NCBI RefSeq assembly: GCF_041296385.1
Contig: NC_091014.1
Location: forward strand, 14,669,578-14,733,577
Direction of reading: 5' to 3'
Source: Aphelocoma coerulescens
Lineage: Eukaryota; Chordata; Aves; Passeriformes; Corvidae
DNA: 64,000 nucleotides
The notes under the pieces: model-generated
Databases searched by the model: none
What the model saw: only the letters and a program-made list of their open reading frames with translations
What the model was told of the DNA's origin: nothing
In this document: piece after piece, positions 13,301 to 27,251 of the stretch
How positions within the stretch are numbered: the first letter of the stretch is position 1
Layout: every line of letters starts with the position of its first letter
Program-made: the position numbers and the translations under genes

Positions 13301-16300
13301 ATGGAAATTAGTGTGTCAGACAAAATCAGAGTATCCTAGGCCTTCACATAAATAAAAATGTATATATAAAGTACATAAAACATTCAGTTCCATCTTCCAT
13401 CTGTCCCCACCCCTACCAAAAGAAAAACTTGGAATCTTGTCTGTTTAGCTGCTACTGTTTCCATTTTGAAAAAAAAAGCTGTAGGGACAAGACCAATTTT
13501 TATTATTTTAATTCTTTTATGCAGTGAAACCTAAACATGTGACAAGTATAAAGTTATTTAATCAATAATGATATCATAGAACAAGTTCTGACAAGGCTAT
13601 GAAAAAATAAAATTGCAGCAACAGAAAGAGAATCACTCAAAATGTCATTGCCCTTTAAGGGCACAAAAGTGCCTCTGACAAAAGGTCAAGTGCCGGGAAT
13701 AAAATATTAACAATTACTAACCCCCAAACATTTGTATTTAATAAAAAACAAGGTATTGAATAGTTGAGAATATAAAAACAGAATAATCTGTCAAATGTGA
13801 CACTGACACCTCTACCAAAATCCCTACGCAAGAAAGGTGCTAACTAGTAATGTTCAAGCTAGTGTTATGAAAGCAAATAATTCTTATTCATACTGTAAGT
13901 TCACCCTTCTTGTCTTTAACCATGGTTCATTAAATTGTAACACACAACTAGCACAATGTAAAATAGCTAGTCTGAGTAATTCAAAATATATAACCTCTCT
14001 CAGGAAAATAATTATGATACAGAAGGGAAAATAATTTATTTATATTCTTCAGTGCTCCATTACTTTCTAGTTTGTTTTTCTTTTAAACGACACTTACACA
14101 GCCAAATGAAAGGATAAAACAGAAATATCCCTTTGCAACGTACAGGAGGACATGAAGATACTAACCCAAGGATTTCTAACTCAGAAGTAATGAAAACCAA
14201 GTATAGGTTTTTTTTTCTTTTTTAAGGAATAAGAATTTCTACTTCTTAATTTGAAGCCTGTTAGAAGAACATTATAGACAGGCAGGATAGATATCAATGA
14301 GCCTTCAGTACAGAAATCAGCACAAAATAGAGGTCTTTGTGGTCATTTCTCCTCGATGAAGCAAAATTGGTTTCCTCTGAGTTGTATGATACAACTTCAT
14401 CAAATGGGGATCTTAACTATTCAATTCATTAAGATACCATCCACAGCTTTGGAAACTGTTCCAGAGCATGTGTGGAAGCGTTCTTTGATGGTTATACTGC
14501 TCCTATTGTTTTACCAAGCAGCACTATTTAGCTTGGCTAATTCACCTCTTCCCTCCCTCCTCCCAACTTTTTTTTTTTTAACACTTTCCCATCATTAATT
14601 TGTTTCCTCCAACAAAAGTCAAGATGTCTTGACAAGGTCTCTAAACGTACACTGCTTGAGCCTCACTGTGTCACAGCTACCTTTTATGAGAGATTTTCCT
14701 TTTAAATGGGAAAGACCAAAGTTAATGAGACTATTACTGTACAAAACATTAAAAAAAATAACCAGAACTGTATCTGATGCTCTTCAGTCTAGTAAAGGAC
14801 AATGCAGTATAAGAATATGAAGCTTTAATCTTTCTGGGGACTAAGAAAAATGAAAATGTCTCCTGGGAAATGGCACAGGGTGCCATCCTCACCAGTATTT
14901 CACAATGACACAGAACTGGAGTTAACATTAGTCATAGGGACAGAGTTAAGCATAGATTGCCAGCCTAGAAGTCTCCTAAACAAACAGAAAGAACATTATC
15001 ATACTTCAGTATTGTACTATGGTACAATATTTTGATGTTCCAATAAGTGATCTTCATTGAGGTTGGCATTTGAGAAAGAATTAAAATTTTCTGAAAATCA
15101 AAACTACAGTTCCTCACATGCCAAGTACACTTAGAAATGCTACAAGCTGCATATTGAGACTGACTTCTCATTTCAAACTACTTTGTGGAGGGATAAATAC
15201 AACTACATGTTTGCACATTAAAAAAAAAAAAGTAAATCAAAGATACTCTACCAGTACAAGAAGTTACTCAAAAGAAATGACTTCAGAAGTAAGCACCACT
15301 ATTTCAACCCTATTGTTGATGACATTATGACATACTATTTTTTAAGTGCACAATAATACCGAAAAACCTCAAGAAATTATTTGATTTACTTGGTTTATCC
15401 AGCAGCCTATAACAGCAAGTCTCTTTCAGGTGGGCTTAAATCATATATAAATGAATGGTTTAATCCTTACAAATGGGTATGTTTATCCTGCAGATGCAAG
15501 GATGTGAAACTGCTCTTAAAAATAGCTCAGTATTTCTCTGACTTAGGGGCTAGAACAGATCTGTTACCTTGAAACAGCAAGCTTCATGTTGTGTTCACTA
15601 TATATGCTCTCAAGCCCAGCAAGTCAGTCCTCTAATTAGCCAGATCTCTTCTTTTACCTTCCTGATTTCTACTGCCTAAGGTTCTATGATGCACTGCCTG
15701 CCATTAAAAATAGCTTGAACCATAACCAGATTTTTCTTTTTTTCTGCTTGATATTCCTGGAATCAAACCCTTAAAAGTTAAACAACATCTGCCTCTATAA
15801 TCTTCACAACTTCCCAGAGCCATCAACAAGGATGGCTGCCACATGTCTGAAACGAGAGGCAAATGAAACAGTGGGTCTTCTTATGCTCTGGAGAAAGGCA
15901 GATGCCAGCAAGGGCTCAAGAGAAGTGTTACAAAAACCTCTGCTAAACTAAAGCATTCCAGTGCTGCTCTGAAGCCAAGACCTTCAAGTTACAATGCAGG
16001 GAACCTAGAAACATAAAGCATGTGCCTGGCATGGACCTAATTTCTTACTGAGAGGATATGGATTGGATCTTACCAGGGATATTAGCAACAAACCACACTT
16101 TGTGGGAGATTCTGGAATAGATCTCTACAAGTCCTTGTCAGTAGCAATAAAGACTCCCCATGATACAACCTACAAGAGCCAAAAAAACCAGCAGTGCCTT
16201 CTAATGCTTTCTCATTCCATTGTCCATGTTACAACTTTGAAGCTGCAATTCAAGACATGTATAATAATGCATTTTGTGGTAAATATGATAGTGTAAAATA

Positions 16301-18928
16301 CCTCAAAGTTTACTGACAGACATGCCCAGCATCACTGAATTTACAAGCATTCTGCTGCATCCTCTAATTAAAGAAACACTGATCCACCAAAATGAATGTG
16401 TCTGAAGGTGATAAAACTCTAAACAGAATAGAAAATCAAATATTCCTGCTTTAGAGAAAAGTTCTGTGCACCCAGAATCTATGTCGCAAATGAGTCCTTG
16501 TCCAGACCTTCTCAATGGAGTACTGGAACCATAACACATCCAGCAAAAAATGATTCAATCACAAGCAGTTAATAGTTGATGTGTTTTCTAATGGGAGATT
16601 TTTATCATTTTCTAACCAGACAATGCAACTACAGATCAATTAATAACATCTCTGTGTAACTCTTCTTTAAATCTTATTCATTTCTTATGAAAACAACTAT
16701 AAATTAGTAGATTCATTTCACATACACAAGATGGTGTACTTTTAACAGATAAATTTTTTGAAAATTATTAGTTATTTTACAACAATTCTTGAGACCTTGA
16801 AGAAACCTTCTATCTTCTAAAACTTCTTTTGTATGGTTTTAGTACAATGCCTTTACTGTTTCTTCTTTAAAACAAAATAATTTATATATTTAAAGCTCTT
16901 TCACACACCTTTCAGCAATATTGCAGTACACCTTTCCTGAAACAAGTCTGACTAGATTAAGTACAATCTTCAAGACCTTTGGTCAACTATTTTCAGTATT
17001 CTCTGGGGGTTTTTTAACAAGCTAGTTTTTTTCCATGTCTTTATTGGCCTTAGGCTCTTAAATCAAGCAATTCAGAACTTAACATTCAATCATCCAGTGT
17101 AAAAGGATTGGTATAATGAAGATGAAGTAAATGGAATAGTAAAAATAATGGAGTAACGGAGAAAAGAGAAAAACAGACAGTAACTCACAGGATCTTTGTA
17201 CTTTACATGCACTACACTAACACTGATGGCAACATACTACTTAAAAAGAGCTCAAAAATCCTTTCTAACACAGAAGTAATTTACTCTCACCTAGAAGTAA
17301 CATCATTCTATACCCCTGCTACATGAAAACAGGACCAACATTCACACTGCTCACCAAACCAGGTTCATGCCCAGGAAAGAGCACAGCTATGGAAGGCTAC
17401 AGCAAGGCCTCCCACAGGTTCTTCTGTCCTGAAGCACATTCTATTGATGCACGAGTTCAATGTTTATGTACCCACTGTACCTACAACCATATGCAGAGAA
17501 GCTTTTCTGTTACTCACTGAAAGAATCCTAAGATACCTGAAGCTCGGCAGAAATGAACCATATAAGACTAAGGGCAAGAAACAAATTTTGAAAAAAAATA
17601 GCAGGATGGCTTGTTAACACACTAAAATCAACACCTGCCCCCACCATTAAATTAATAAGCCCTTTTCACCCTAGAAAATACTTTCAGATCTTTTCTTATT
17701 CACTGGATAGAAAAGCTGTATTTCACTATTACCATTTTTTCACAATTATTTCAATCTAGGTCAAAGCTGGGGCAAGTCTTAAAACTGCCTCCCAGCATGA
17801 ATGCAGTTGCTCCTGGTTGGTTGTTAGCAGCCTGTCCATACAAACACAAGCTAGTAATCTGGTAATATGTCTTTCAAGTAAATAAACTACTTTTCTGTCC
17901 ATCCTGCTTACATTTTTCCATTACTGAGTTGCTTTGTTGTCAAAAAGACTAAAAGAGGTACAGGATTTGTGAAGTTTACTTGTATTTAGACAAGTAAAAT
18001 CTGGGCTATTATTTTTCTTAATGTATTTAATTGATTCCATCCTCAGTAGTAGCTGCCTTTCATTATTATAAAATCGCCTTCAAATTATTTTGATTTAACT
18101 AAATTTTATTAAACCTCCTACAAAGCTAGCTATGCCAGTCACTCTTTGTACATCTTAAAAAAAAACAATAAAAGAACAAAAGAAAAATCACCACAGAAAC
18201 AAATCACTGAACAAATAACAAATAAACAACTAGACAAGTAATAAATAAACTAGACCTTGGGATTAAGTTTTTCAGAAATAATTGAAAGTAGTTTGTTAAT
18301 CAATACCAAAAATTTCTAACTGGAGTAATTCTGCTTTCAAAGAGTCAACATTAAAATCGTCATCTCGTTGTTGTCATACTATATTGAGAAATGAATATCT
18401 GCATATGTCTGCTGCTTGTCAAGATTCTCTTGAAAAATGTTAATTTAAGAAATGTGTCTCAAAATGCCAATTTGGTAAAAAATTAAACATTATGATAAAT
18501 ATAAAAATATACCCTATATATAGTTACGCATGAATCCCACCAGAAAACAATCCATAACATCCAACTTCTAGTTAATGTAGATCAGTATCATAGACCTCAC
18601 TTTGCAGCTTTGAGAAAAGACAATCCAGTGTTAGATCATAATAGTTTTAGCCCAGCTAGTCCCTAACTAACAGGATTTATTTATTGAAACAGGTTAATTT
18701 ATGATGACAAGTTCAACTTGAAAAGCTCAGCTTCTAGAACAACTACTTTAACTTCCTCTACTGGAAATATGCTTATTTGAAGGCACTGCTGGTATTTTCT
18801 GTGGAAAGAACACAAGATAACCAGAAAAGTCTATTTGCAACGCCTCTGTTATGATTGTATGCAATGATTCTTAAGAGAGCCATACGCCAGTTTGGCACTG
18901 TAATTCAGGAAAGAAAACATTCACTTAC

Positions 18929-19033
18929 CGCAGTGTGACTGGAAAACCTGTGGCTTGACTACCTGATTGCAGATATTGCACACTACAAGATAGAAATCAT
19001 CATGAGCTGGATAATGGCCAAATAAGTGCATAT
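18929..19033 (-). CDS. ATXN7L1: ATXN7L1 coding exon 3 (atypical zinc finger, first half)
   Basis: This 105-bp exon encodes (D)[18 protein letters not shown], then [16 protein letters not shown], ending one base into the next codon. It is the most conserved block of the ataxin-7 family N terminus. The visible zinc ligands are Cys-x2-Cys, then His after 11 residues. The fourth ligand would be the His of ERRH in the next exon, which is outside the window, giving C-x2-C-x11-H-x4-H. In yeast Sgf73 the corresponding region docks into the SAGA deubiquitinase module, so the same role is inferred here. The acceptor on the minus strand is TTAACTTTCCCACAG and the donor is GTAAGTGA, both strong. Entry and exit are phase 1. 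[10 protein letters not shown] and the [12 protein letters not shown] tail favour ATXN7L1 over ATXN7 (which has IFGFCPAHDD). The residues between the two cysteines (NI) differ from the human SA that I recall. Confidence 0.96.
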
Positions 19034-22000
19034 CTGTGGGAAAGTTAAAAATATATACAAGAATTAGAAATTATGCTTTAAATATATATATTAAGAAAAA
19101 AAATTGAAAATACTGTAGGGCCATTACTGTTATATTAATTTATACAAAGCAAATGTATGCATTGCTCCATTAGAGCTTCTTACTATGTTAAAGAGATTTT
19201 TTTTCCCTCTTTTGGATTTCAAGGTTCTGTACTAATGCTGCAGTCTTATCCCTCAGTCTGAGTCAGAACACAGACTGCAACACCTTTTCTTAACACTCAC
19301 TGCCAAGAAGTGGAATAAGGATTTCTATACTGGTCTGTACAGAATACTGTACAAAGGAATATTGTTTTAAAAATCTCTGCCTAAAGATCCTTATAGAAAA
19401 CACATTGCATAGGTTATGCTCCAAGTTATAATATTCCAAGCTTGACTATAAGTTGCTTGAGAAAGGCTCCTGCTTAAAAGCTAGTTATAGTAACCAAGGT
19501 CAAAGACCCTACAGCTTAAAATACAGTCAGGATGCCATGCCATATGAAATTTCTGATTCTGTGCAAATGCCCTTCCTTAGTTCCAACACTCTGCTGTTTG
19601 TCCCCAACAAATACTGTGGGAAAAGACAAAGTTGGTTAATGAGGTATTTCTTGGGGGTGGTATGAGGAATTTAATGAAATCCAAAGACAGGTACAGTCAG
19701 ATGATGACAGGCACTTGTCCCTCTCAGCTGAAACACATAATGCAATACATGCATTCTTAAGCCATTACAAACAGAGTAAAATGGGCTTAAATTACTAACT
19801 GAAGCCCTCAGAACTCCAACATTACAAGTGAGGTAACCTGTTCTACTCTTCATTGCTGTAACTTAAGAACAAGCACACATACTCATCCACCACAGCTCAG
19901 CTTAAGAGGACAAAACTCCAGTCACTTTTATGCATTTCAGTGGGATCATGTCACCATACTCAGTGTTGTTAATGAATATGCTGCTGCATCAGTAACCCCA
20001 TGCCAACTACTGGCCCCACGGATCACACTACCTCTCAGATTATAAAAATAAAGATGTCGTAAATTTCAGTGGTATTCAGGAGCATCTGAAATCTATTACA
20101 GAACTTGCAAATGCAGACTGAAATATTAACCTGGTGCCTTTTAAACAGGAGGAAAACTAAGAGGACAAACATGTACAACAGCAGCTGTGATTGATAAACA
20201 TCAAAAACTAAATCCTACTTCCCCAGCAAGTCATGCATTTCTAAAAAATAGTGATTTCTTTCAAAAAACTGACTCAAGCAGGTACCTTATTGCACTAGTT
20301 CTTAACCAAAGCAATTATTTTGGTCCTAGAACTACTTTCACAAGTAATTCTGCCCTGGTCTCTGACACTGCAGGTAACATCACTGCTTATGATGCCAATA
20401 CTTGGCACAATGAAGTGTATAATGTCTTCAGTTCCCAAAAAGTCCAGAGGAACAGGACATCACACTCATGGTAATACAGGCAGTACCACAAATAGATCCA
20501 GAGGCTCACTCAAGAATTCTTGGGCACAAACCAGCCTCAAGAACCTGCAGGTATTTCATAGTATGATATGATGTGAATTGTTCCTTTATCCACTGAAAAC
20601 CAAAACCCTTTCTCTTACTGCTTGTACAAGGCTATGAAATCCAGTTGAAAGGTTAACCAGACATGACACCTTTGCAGTGTTGGTCTTTCACTAACCAAGC
20701 CTTTAAATGCAGTACAGCCAGATGAATGCAACCAACACATTGAGCCTAAATTTAAAAGAACGCCAGTGGTGAGGTATAAACTCCCTTGGTGTAATTAGTG
20801 TTAGCAGTGGCAAAGCCAAAAGTGCAAAGTTTGGTCAAATCAAATCTTCCTTACTGGTAAAACAAATAAACAAAACCGTAAGCAGCCACTAAAACAGGTC
20901 TTTTAATTTTATTTATTGTTTTAATATGGTAAGTCAGCAATCTTAAAATTTATTTTACATTGGCAATTCTTAGCTGGATAGTTTTGATCAGAACCTACAG
21001 ATTTCCAATAGCAGCATTGTGAGTTCCATAGAAAGGAGTATTTCTTCTAGGTATGATTTGACACAAAGTCTCAGCTCAAAAATATGCATTTAAGTACAGT
21101 TATTAAATATTTTAAAAATGGCTAAAACATCTCAAAATATTTTTCTCTGTTGTTTGAAAGGTATGGTAACAATCTTCTTATGAAAACATATAGACTTTAC
21201 CCTTCACAAACACAAAAGTTACAACTGTTTTCCAGTTGAAATTCTTTAAGTTGATTTAACCTTCACAGGACTGTATCCTAACCTTTAAAACATGTCCAAC
21301 TCTGAGGCATCTAAAGCTTGGCTGGGTTTGAGTCTGAATTTTTATGATTTCTGGCTACAGGAAGCAAATTACAAAAAACATAAGGTATTAATACTGGTGA
21401 AAACCATTCAGGGACATAGGTGGGAAAAGGAATCAGGTTAGTTCACAGGATCACAAAACCATCTACCTTTTCACCAGGCACTGTCAAGGAGAGAGAGCAG
21501 TGAAGGAAAAGTCCTGGCACCCGTGAGCTTGCTCCACTACCCTGGCAAACATCACTGCACCTAACAGGTAAATACCACCATTTGAGGTTTTTTTTTCATA
21601 CTCCATATGGGTTGAGAAACAAAAAAACTACACAGACACGTAGGAGAACACACCAAAATGCTGCTGAGAGACACAGCAGCATCAAAAGGATGCACAGGTG
21701 CACATTAAGTCACATTCTGAAGCAGCACTTTGGACGTTTTTTCATTTTGCAGATGCCTAGAAATAGCCCAGTGGAGGGGCCAATGTCCATTGTAAAGGTG
21801 AGTTTTCTGTATGAACTGAAGTTATTAGCCCCCTCTCAAAAGTCCACTTAAAATAATCCAAGAATCTCAAGGACACAAGACTGAAGGTTGAAAATAAGAA
21901 TCGCAGCACAGAACTATACTGTTATTATTGAATCAGAATAGATAAAAAACTTAAATTAAAAACTATCTTTCAGACTTTTAAGAGTCCTTAAAAGCAGGTT

Positions 22001-24426
22001 CAACTACCTCTCTTAGTGTATTCATGTTAATAAGATTGGCACAAATCTGTTTTCATGATTAAACTGATGATTTGTAAGTACATACACATTATATATAAAT
22101 TACTTTTCAACAGAAATTGCACAAGATATTAATATTGGATCGCTACAAATTCCAACTGGGGATACACTTTATTAGATGTAATAATATTACAAAATGCAAT
22201 CCAGATCAGAGAATTTACAATGAATAAAGGAAGGAACATTTGAAATTTAAAAGAAAGTAGAAAATATAAACAGCTATATATATTTTCATACAGGTTTTTC
22301 TGTTTTTAACAAGAACAGTTCAATGCTGCCATGTCCTACTCAAAGCAACCAAGACTGAAAGGTTATTTTGGACACTGGTATCATTCTTAGATGAGATTGC
22401 AGCCATTTGACAGTTTGGACCAGAATTTTGTGTGCAACAAAAAAAGACAGTAGCTTCTCCAAACAAAAAACTTTTCTAAAGGCAATAATCACATCTCCCT
22501 GCCTGCTTAGTCAGAAGCAATGGTGATAAGCTTTTCAGAAAAGATTACTTTTGGGGAAGAAAACATGTCTCTAAAGCTAGCACATGAAAGACTTCTTCAT
22601 GGAAAGAGGAAAGAGCACTGAAAAAGACAGGCAATAGTTATTGAATAAGGTGAGTGACTATCAAATGGTATTGAAATAATTATCAAGGTACAAAAAGAAC
22701 AAGGAGGGACAAAAAAAGCAACTGCAAAGAGTATTTATTTTCTACCCAAAACTGCCTAGCCCCTGAAAGTGAAACAAAGTGACCACGGTGCACGTCTCCC
22801 TGCACACTGGCATGGTGACCTGCTTGCTCCCTGTGTGTCAGTACAGACACAAATGTGAGACACAAAGGGCTGCCCAGCCCTTCTGCAAGGTAAAAGCACT
22901 CCACAGCCCCCATCACAGTCCCCTCATTTTACTGGAAGATACTTCCAGCAGATTCAAAGTAGACTGTTGATGGTAAAAAGAAGTGGTAACTTATTTTTCA
23001 GTACCCACACACTTTCCAGAAGGGCCATCCACACATACCTCTCTCCTTACACTACAGAATTGTCATCCACTCAAAATGAAACACAGCTGACACAGCCGTG
23101 CCCGTTGATACTATCAATGACAAAAGCCTTCTTGAAAATGAGCTACTGAACTTACAGGATGCAAAAGTGGCCCATATCATGGGAAAGATATTCTGTATCG
23201 GTGGAAATCTGAGACAGCAAATGATGACTGTTTGAAATTACTTTCATAGATTAAAATCTTAAACAAAATATTACTTCGTGTATACTTTGCTATGGCACTT
23301 GAAAAGTGAATACAACTCCTGCCTGTAGGTTTCATATTACTAACATTTGCAAATAAAAAGAGCTGTAGCCATATGACTTAGTTTTGTAAGAAAATTTGGT
23401 GAAATGTGCATTAAAAACACAAATACCATAGAAACAACAGAAAATGTTGCTTCTGCAAATTGTGGCACAAATAAAAAAATGCAGGTGTCAGATACCACTT
23501 TTTATCTTCTCCAATAACACACAGAAAGGAATTATTTTTAGTAACAATCAAAGACAGATGACTTATATGAAGTTCCTTCTCTATTATTATATAATTCATA
23601 ATCATTTACATCCCACTGTATAATAAAACACAAGCTAGAAATAATCTAAAACATTCTTCCACTGCAGAATTAAGGCTGTCAAACAGTAAGACCTCACAGT
23701 ATTGCGTGGGAAATCAAGATTTTAATGATGATCTTTTGCTATAAATTATATACACTTTAAGCATTCACTTATATATCTGTTGCTCCACTAAATATACCCA
23801 CAAAGCCTGCTTTGAAAAACATTAGTGATGTTTATGTGCTGAGAGAGAAGGGGCGGGAGGAGAGGAAGAGAAAGACTATTCAAGACACACTGCACACTGG
23901 TTTAAAATTAACAAAGAAAAGCTAAAAAAAAAAAAAAAGCAATGGCAAAAATGGCAACGGACAAAACCAAATACGTGTGGTTCTTCTGGCTCCTGGAGTT
24001 ACACGTTTTTAAACTCTGTGTCTAGAAATGTGCCCAATATTTCCCTCTTGTTCCACAGAAGTGACAAATCTGTGCATCATTCAAGAACTGGAGTAACGTA
24101 CAAAATCTTTCAGTGCAGTAGATTACTTCTACATTTAAGATTACTTAAAAAACTAAGTAATTTGAATGGTGAATTGAAACTTGAAACTGAAACAATAAAA
24201 AGACAATCTTCAGGGCATTATTCAGAAAGCAGTTAAACACGCTTGCATAGACAGGCTGGTCTTATCACAGAAATAAATGTCACACTCTTTCCATTTAACA
24301 TGAGTCTATTCTCCCCTGAGTGCAGTTTTCCTTTCTTACACAAAAACCAGTAAGTCACTTCAGTAATTAGTTCTCCAGTATAAATTGCATTTTACCGCTG
24401 AAAATGTCAGTCACAGTTGCAAATTA

Positions 24427-24520
24427 ATCACAGAATGATTTAAGCTGAAAGAGATTGCTGGATGTCATTTACTCCAAGATCCTGCTGAAATCGTGGCTAA
24501 CTTCAGGGTCAGCACCACAA
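24427..24520 (-). mobile_element. CR1 LINE 3' end, antisense
   Basis: The plus strand reads ATCACAGAATGATTTAAGCTGAAAG, then TGTCATTTACTCCAAGATCCTGCTGAAA and GGCTAACTTCAGGGTCAG. This is the reverse complement of the typical CR1 3' end ('tcacagaat... ggaggtcatctagtccaa... ctgctcaaag... gctaacttca'). It is a diverged, 5'-truncated copy of the kind scattered through bird introns. Confidence 0.7.
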
Positions 24521-26183
24521 AGTAATGCTCAAGATCATTTCTTTTCTGATGGAAAAATGCAGGTCATGGTTAAAGTAATCATAGAGTTGAGGAAAAAATA
24601 AAATTAAAATTTTCATGACAGAACTAACATAGGACCAAACACAACTCTCATAAGTCCTGACTGATGCCCTTCAGGTGCTAATACAAGAAACTTAAGATTC
24701 TGCATGCTAAAAAGCCAAGTGAGAAAGAAAATCAATGAGAAGAAAATAAAAACACTGGCCTTCTCAGCAACAGCAAAAATAAATGAAACATGACTGTGAG
24801 GAATAAAAAAAAAAATGCAGGGAAAAGGCAGCAAATAGACTTAAGCGTCAGTGTGGTAAAGAGTCAAGGTCATGACACCTTTAAACCAGACCAGTACGGT
24901 CAGATGGTATGCTGCCTCCCAGGTTAGAGCAATCACGAGGACAGTGGCAATCCTAAAGAATGCTGGGAATAGTTCATTAATTATAGTGTACACAATAAAT
25001 ACCACAATAAATACCACCCCCAATGATGCAGAAAGACTTTGTACTCCACTGCCTTATCGAGGCATTGGTACTGAAGATAGAAATGGTGCTTTCCATTCCC
25101 AAAGACCCATAATAAAAGAAAAAACAGAAGTTCATAATTGGGAACTAGTGAGCTAAACAAATATTGTGGATTAACCATATCTGCATATCTTTTGTAACAA
25201 CCTTTATTTGGAAGGGATTATAAAGTAAGCTATGCAACAATGACATTACTATTTTGCATGAGACACCACATGTCAATAAAGAGAAAAATGAAATAAGCAT
25301 GGGAAAATGTGACAATGTTGTTGTTCTACAATTCTGAAGGCTTTTATGTAATTTATGTAGGCTATTTGCCATGCCAGTCTAAGGTAATTTGGCAATATAG
25401 AACCAGAATTGCCTGGACTACCAAATTAACATATCACAAGAATACTGGAAAACCCAAAACTCACATGTCAAAAAGTATACAGCATACCTATGACACCAAG
25501 AAATCTCAGTTTTTCATGCCTTAAGCCATTTAGAGAATAAGACAGCACCTAATGTAAGTTTTTCCTCCTTGAAAAACATACTTTTAAAAACTTCTCTATA
25601 TGGAGGCACAGGGCCCCTTAGCTCCTGGGGTAGGCAGAAGATAGCTTGTCTGCTTATGGAACCTTTATTTCACTCTCTGTACAACTCAGAATTTAAACTG
25701 ATCAAAGTCCGGCACTGCTACGGTCCTTCTGGACTCCAAGCTTCATATTCCTGCCCCTCCCTTGTGCTTGTACCATCAATTAACTGATTACACAAGGAGT
25801 CAAATTCAAGCCAACTCTGAATCAGGAGCAAAGCAATATGAAGGACAGAACAAAACAGGAAAAGGTTTTCTGACATTTTCATTCCAGAAGCTGCCTTGCT
25901 GCAGAACCTCATGAATGCTACCATCAGCATGAGGGGAATGAAATGCAGAGCCCAGAACTGGACAGCAGGAGGGCCAACAGGACCAAGATCAGTTCAAACT
26001 GCAGAGGAGCAGTGGTGCCTCTCTAGATTACTCTGAAATCTGTCACACAGCTATCTGTGCAATATTAAAGGAAGACACTTGGCTCCAAAATCAGCTTTAT
26101 AAAACTACTTGCCTCTCAGTTAAAAATAGCAGTAAATATATTTATTAATTTGTAACATATAAAAAGATTCAGAAACATTTCAT

Positions 26184-27251
26184 TGTGCTTGTGTGGCAAG
26201 GTTTTGGTAGTGGGTGGAGCTACAGAGGTGACTTCTCTGAGAAGCTGCCAAAATCTTCCCCCATGTCCGACAGAGCCAGTGCCAGCCAGCTCCAAGACAG
26301 ACCTGCCACTGGTCAAGGCTGAGCCCATCAGCATATTAATGCCTCTGTAACAACATATTCAAGAAGAAAAAAAGTTTCTATGCAGAAATAATTGTGGACA
26401 GAGAATAGAGATGTAGAGAATACGTGAGAGACATAGCCCTGCAGACATCAGGGTCAGTGAAGGAGGGAGAGGAGGTGCTCCAGGCACTGGAGTTGAGATT
26501 CCCCTGCAGCCCATGTTGAAGACCAGCCTGTCTCACCATGGAGGTTCATGGGGGACCCCACACTGGAGCACGTAGATGCCCAAAAGGAGGCTGTGACCCC
26601 ATGGAAAGCCTGTGCTGCAGCAGGCTCCTGGCAGGATCTGTGGCCCCATGGAAAGAGGAGCCTATGCTAGACCAGGTTCGCTGGCTGGACTTGTGACCCC
26701 CTGGGGGACCCACACTAGAGCATCCTGTTCTTGAAGGACTGCACCCCATGGAAAGGGACCCACACTGGAGCAGTTCATGCAGAATGGAAGGAGTCAGGTT
26801 GGAGAAGGTTGTAGAGGACTGTCTCCAATGGGAGGGACCCTACACGGGAGCAGAGGAAGGGCTCCTCTCCTTGAGGAAGCAGCAGTGGCAGAAGCAACAT
26901 GTAATGAACTGATCATAACCCCCACTCCTTGTCTCCCTGTGCTGCTGGGTGGACAGGAGGTAGGGAATCGGGAATAAAGCCTGGGAAGTAGGGAGGAGTC
27001 CGGGGAAGGTGTTTTTAGGATTTGTTTTACTTCTCACTATCCTGCTCTGATTTTGACCAGTAATAAATTCAACTAATTTCCCTAAGTCAAGTCTGCTTGG
27101 ACTGTGGCAGTAATTGGTGAGTGACATCTCTCTGCCCTTATCTCAGCCCATGAGCCTTTGGCTATATTTTCTCTCCCCTGTCCAGCTGAGGAGGGTAGTG
27201 ATAGAGTGGCTTTGGTGGGTACCTGCATCCAACTAGGGTCCAACCACCACA
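26184..27251 (+). mobile_element. ERVL-type solo LTR, about 1.07 kb
   Basis: This is a long LTR of a family widespread in bird genomes. Diagnostic parts in order: GGCAAGGTTTTGGTAGTGGG near the start; imperfect tandem blocks of about 60-75 bp built on CCCATGGAAAG... and ACCCACACTGGAGCAG (26560-26870); AATAAA at 26973 and 27062; then GTAATTGGTGAGTGACATCT, TTATATTTTCTCTCC-like sequence, CCAGCTGAGGAGGGTAGTGATAGAG and a CCAACCACCACA terminus at 27251. The start is set at TGTGCTTGTG (26184), but TG at 26190 is also possible. No gag, pol or env sequence adjoins, so it appears to be solo. The GC-rich frames within it are not host genes. Confidence 0.85.

Larger units (their letters stand above)
1..18928 (-). 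other. ATXN7L1: ATXN7L1 intron 3, partial (at least 18.9 kb)
   Basis: Sequence downstream of the exon 3 donor on the minus strand. The next exon of the family would begin by completing ERRH of the zinc finger. I looked for it and for the following Ser/Pro-rich region on the minus strand and did not find them, so intron 3 extends beyond the left edge. Content recognised: a 286-bp LTR at 5.5 kb, an old CR1 at 7.4-7.9 kb and a GC-richer block at 10.06-10.34 kb. The rest (0-5.4, 8-10 and 10.4-18.9 kb) is AT-rich with poly(A)/poly(T) runs and no feature I can name. Confidence 0.8.

Noticed and set aside
1..18928. Search for the next ATXN7L1 exon (ERRH and the Ser/Pro-rich region).
   Set aside because: No minus-strand segment with the expected residues and splice sites was found, so the exon is taken to lie beyond the window.
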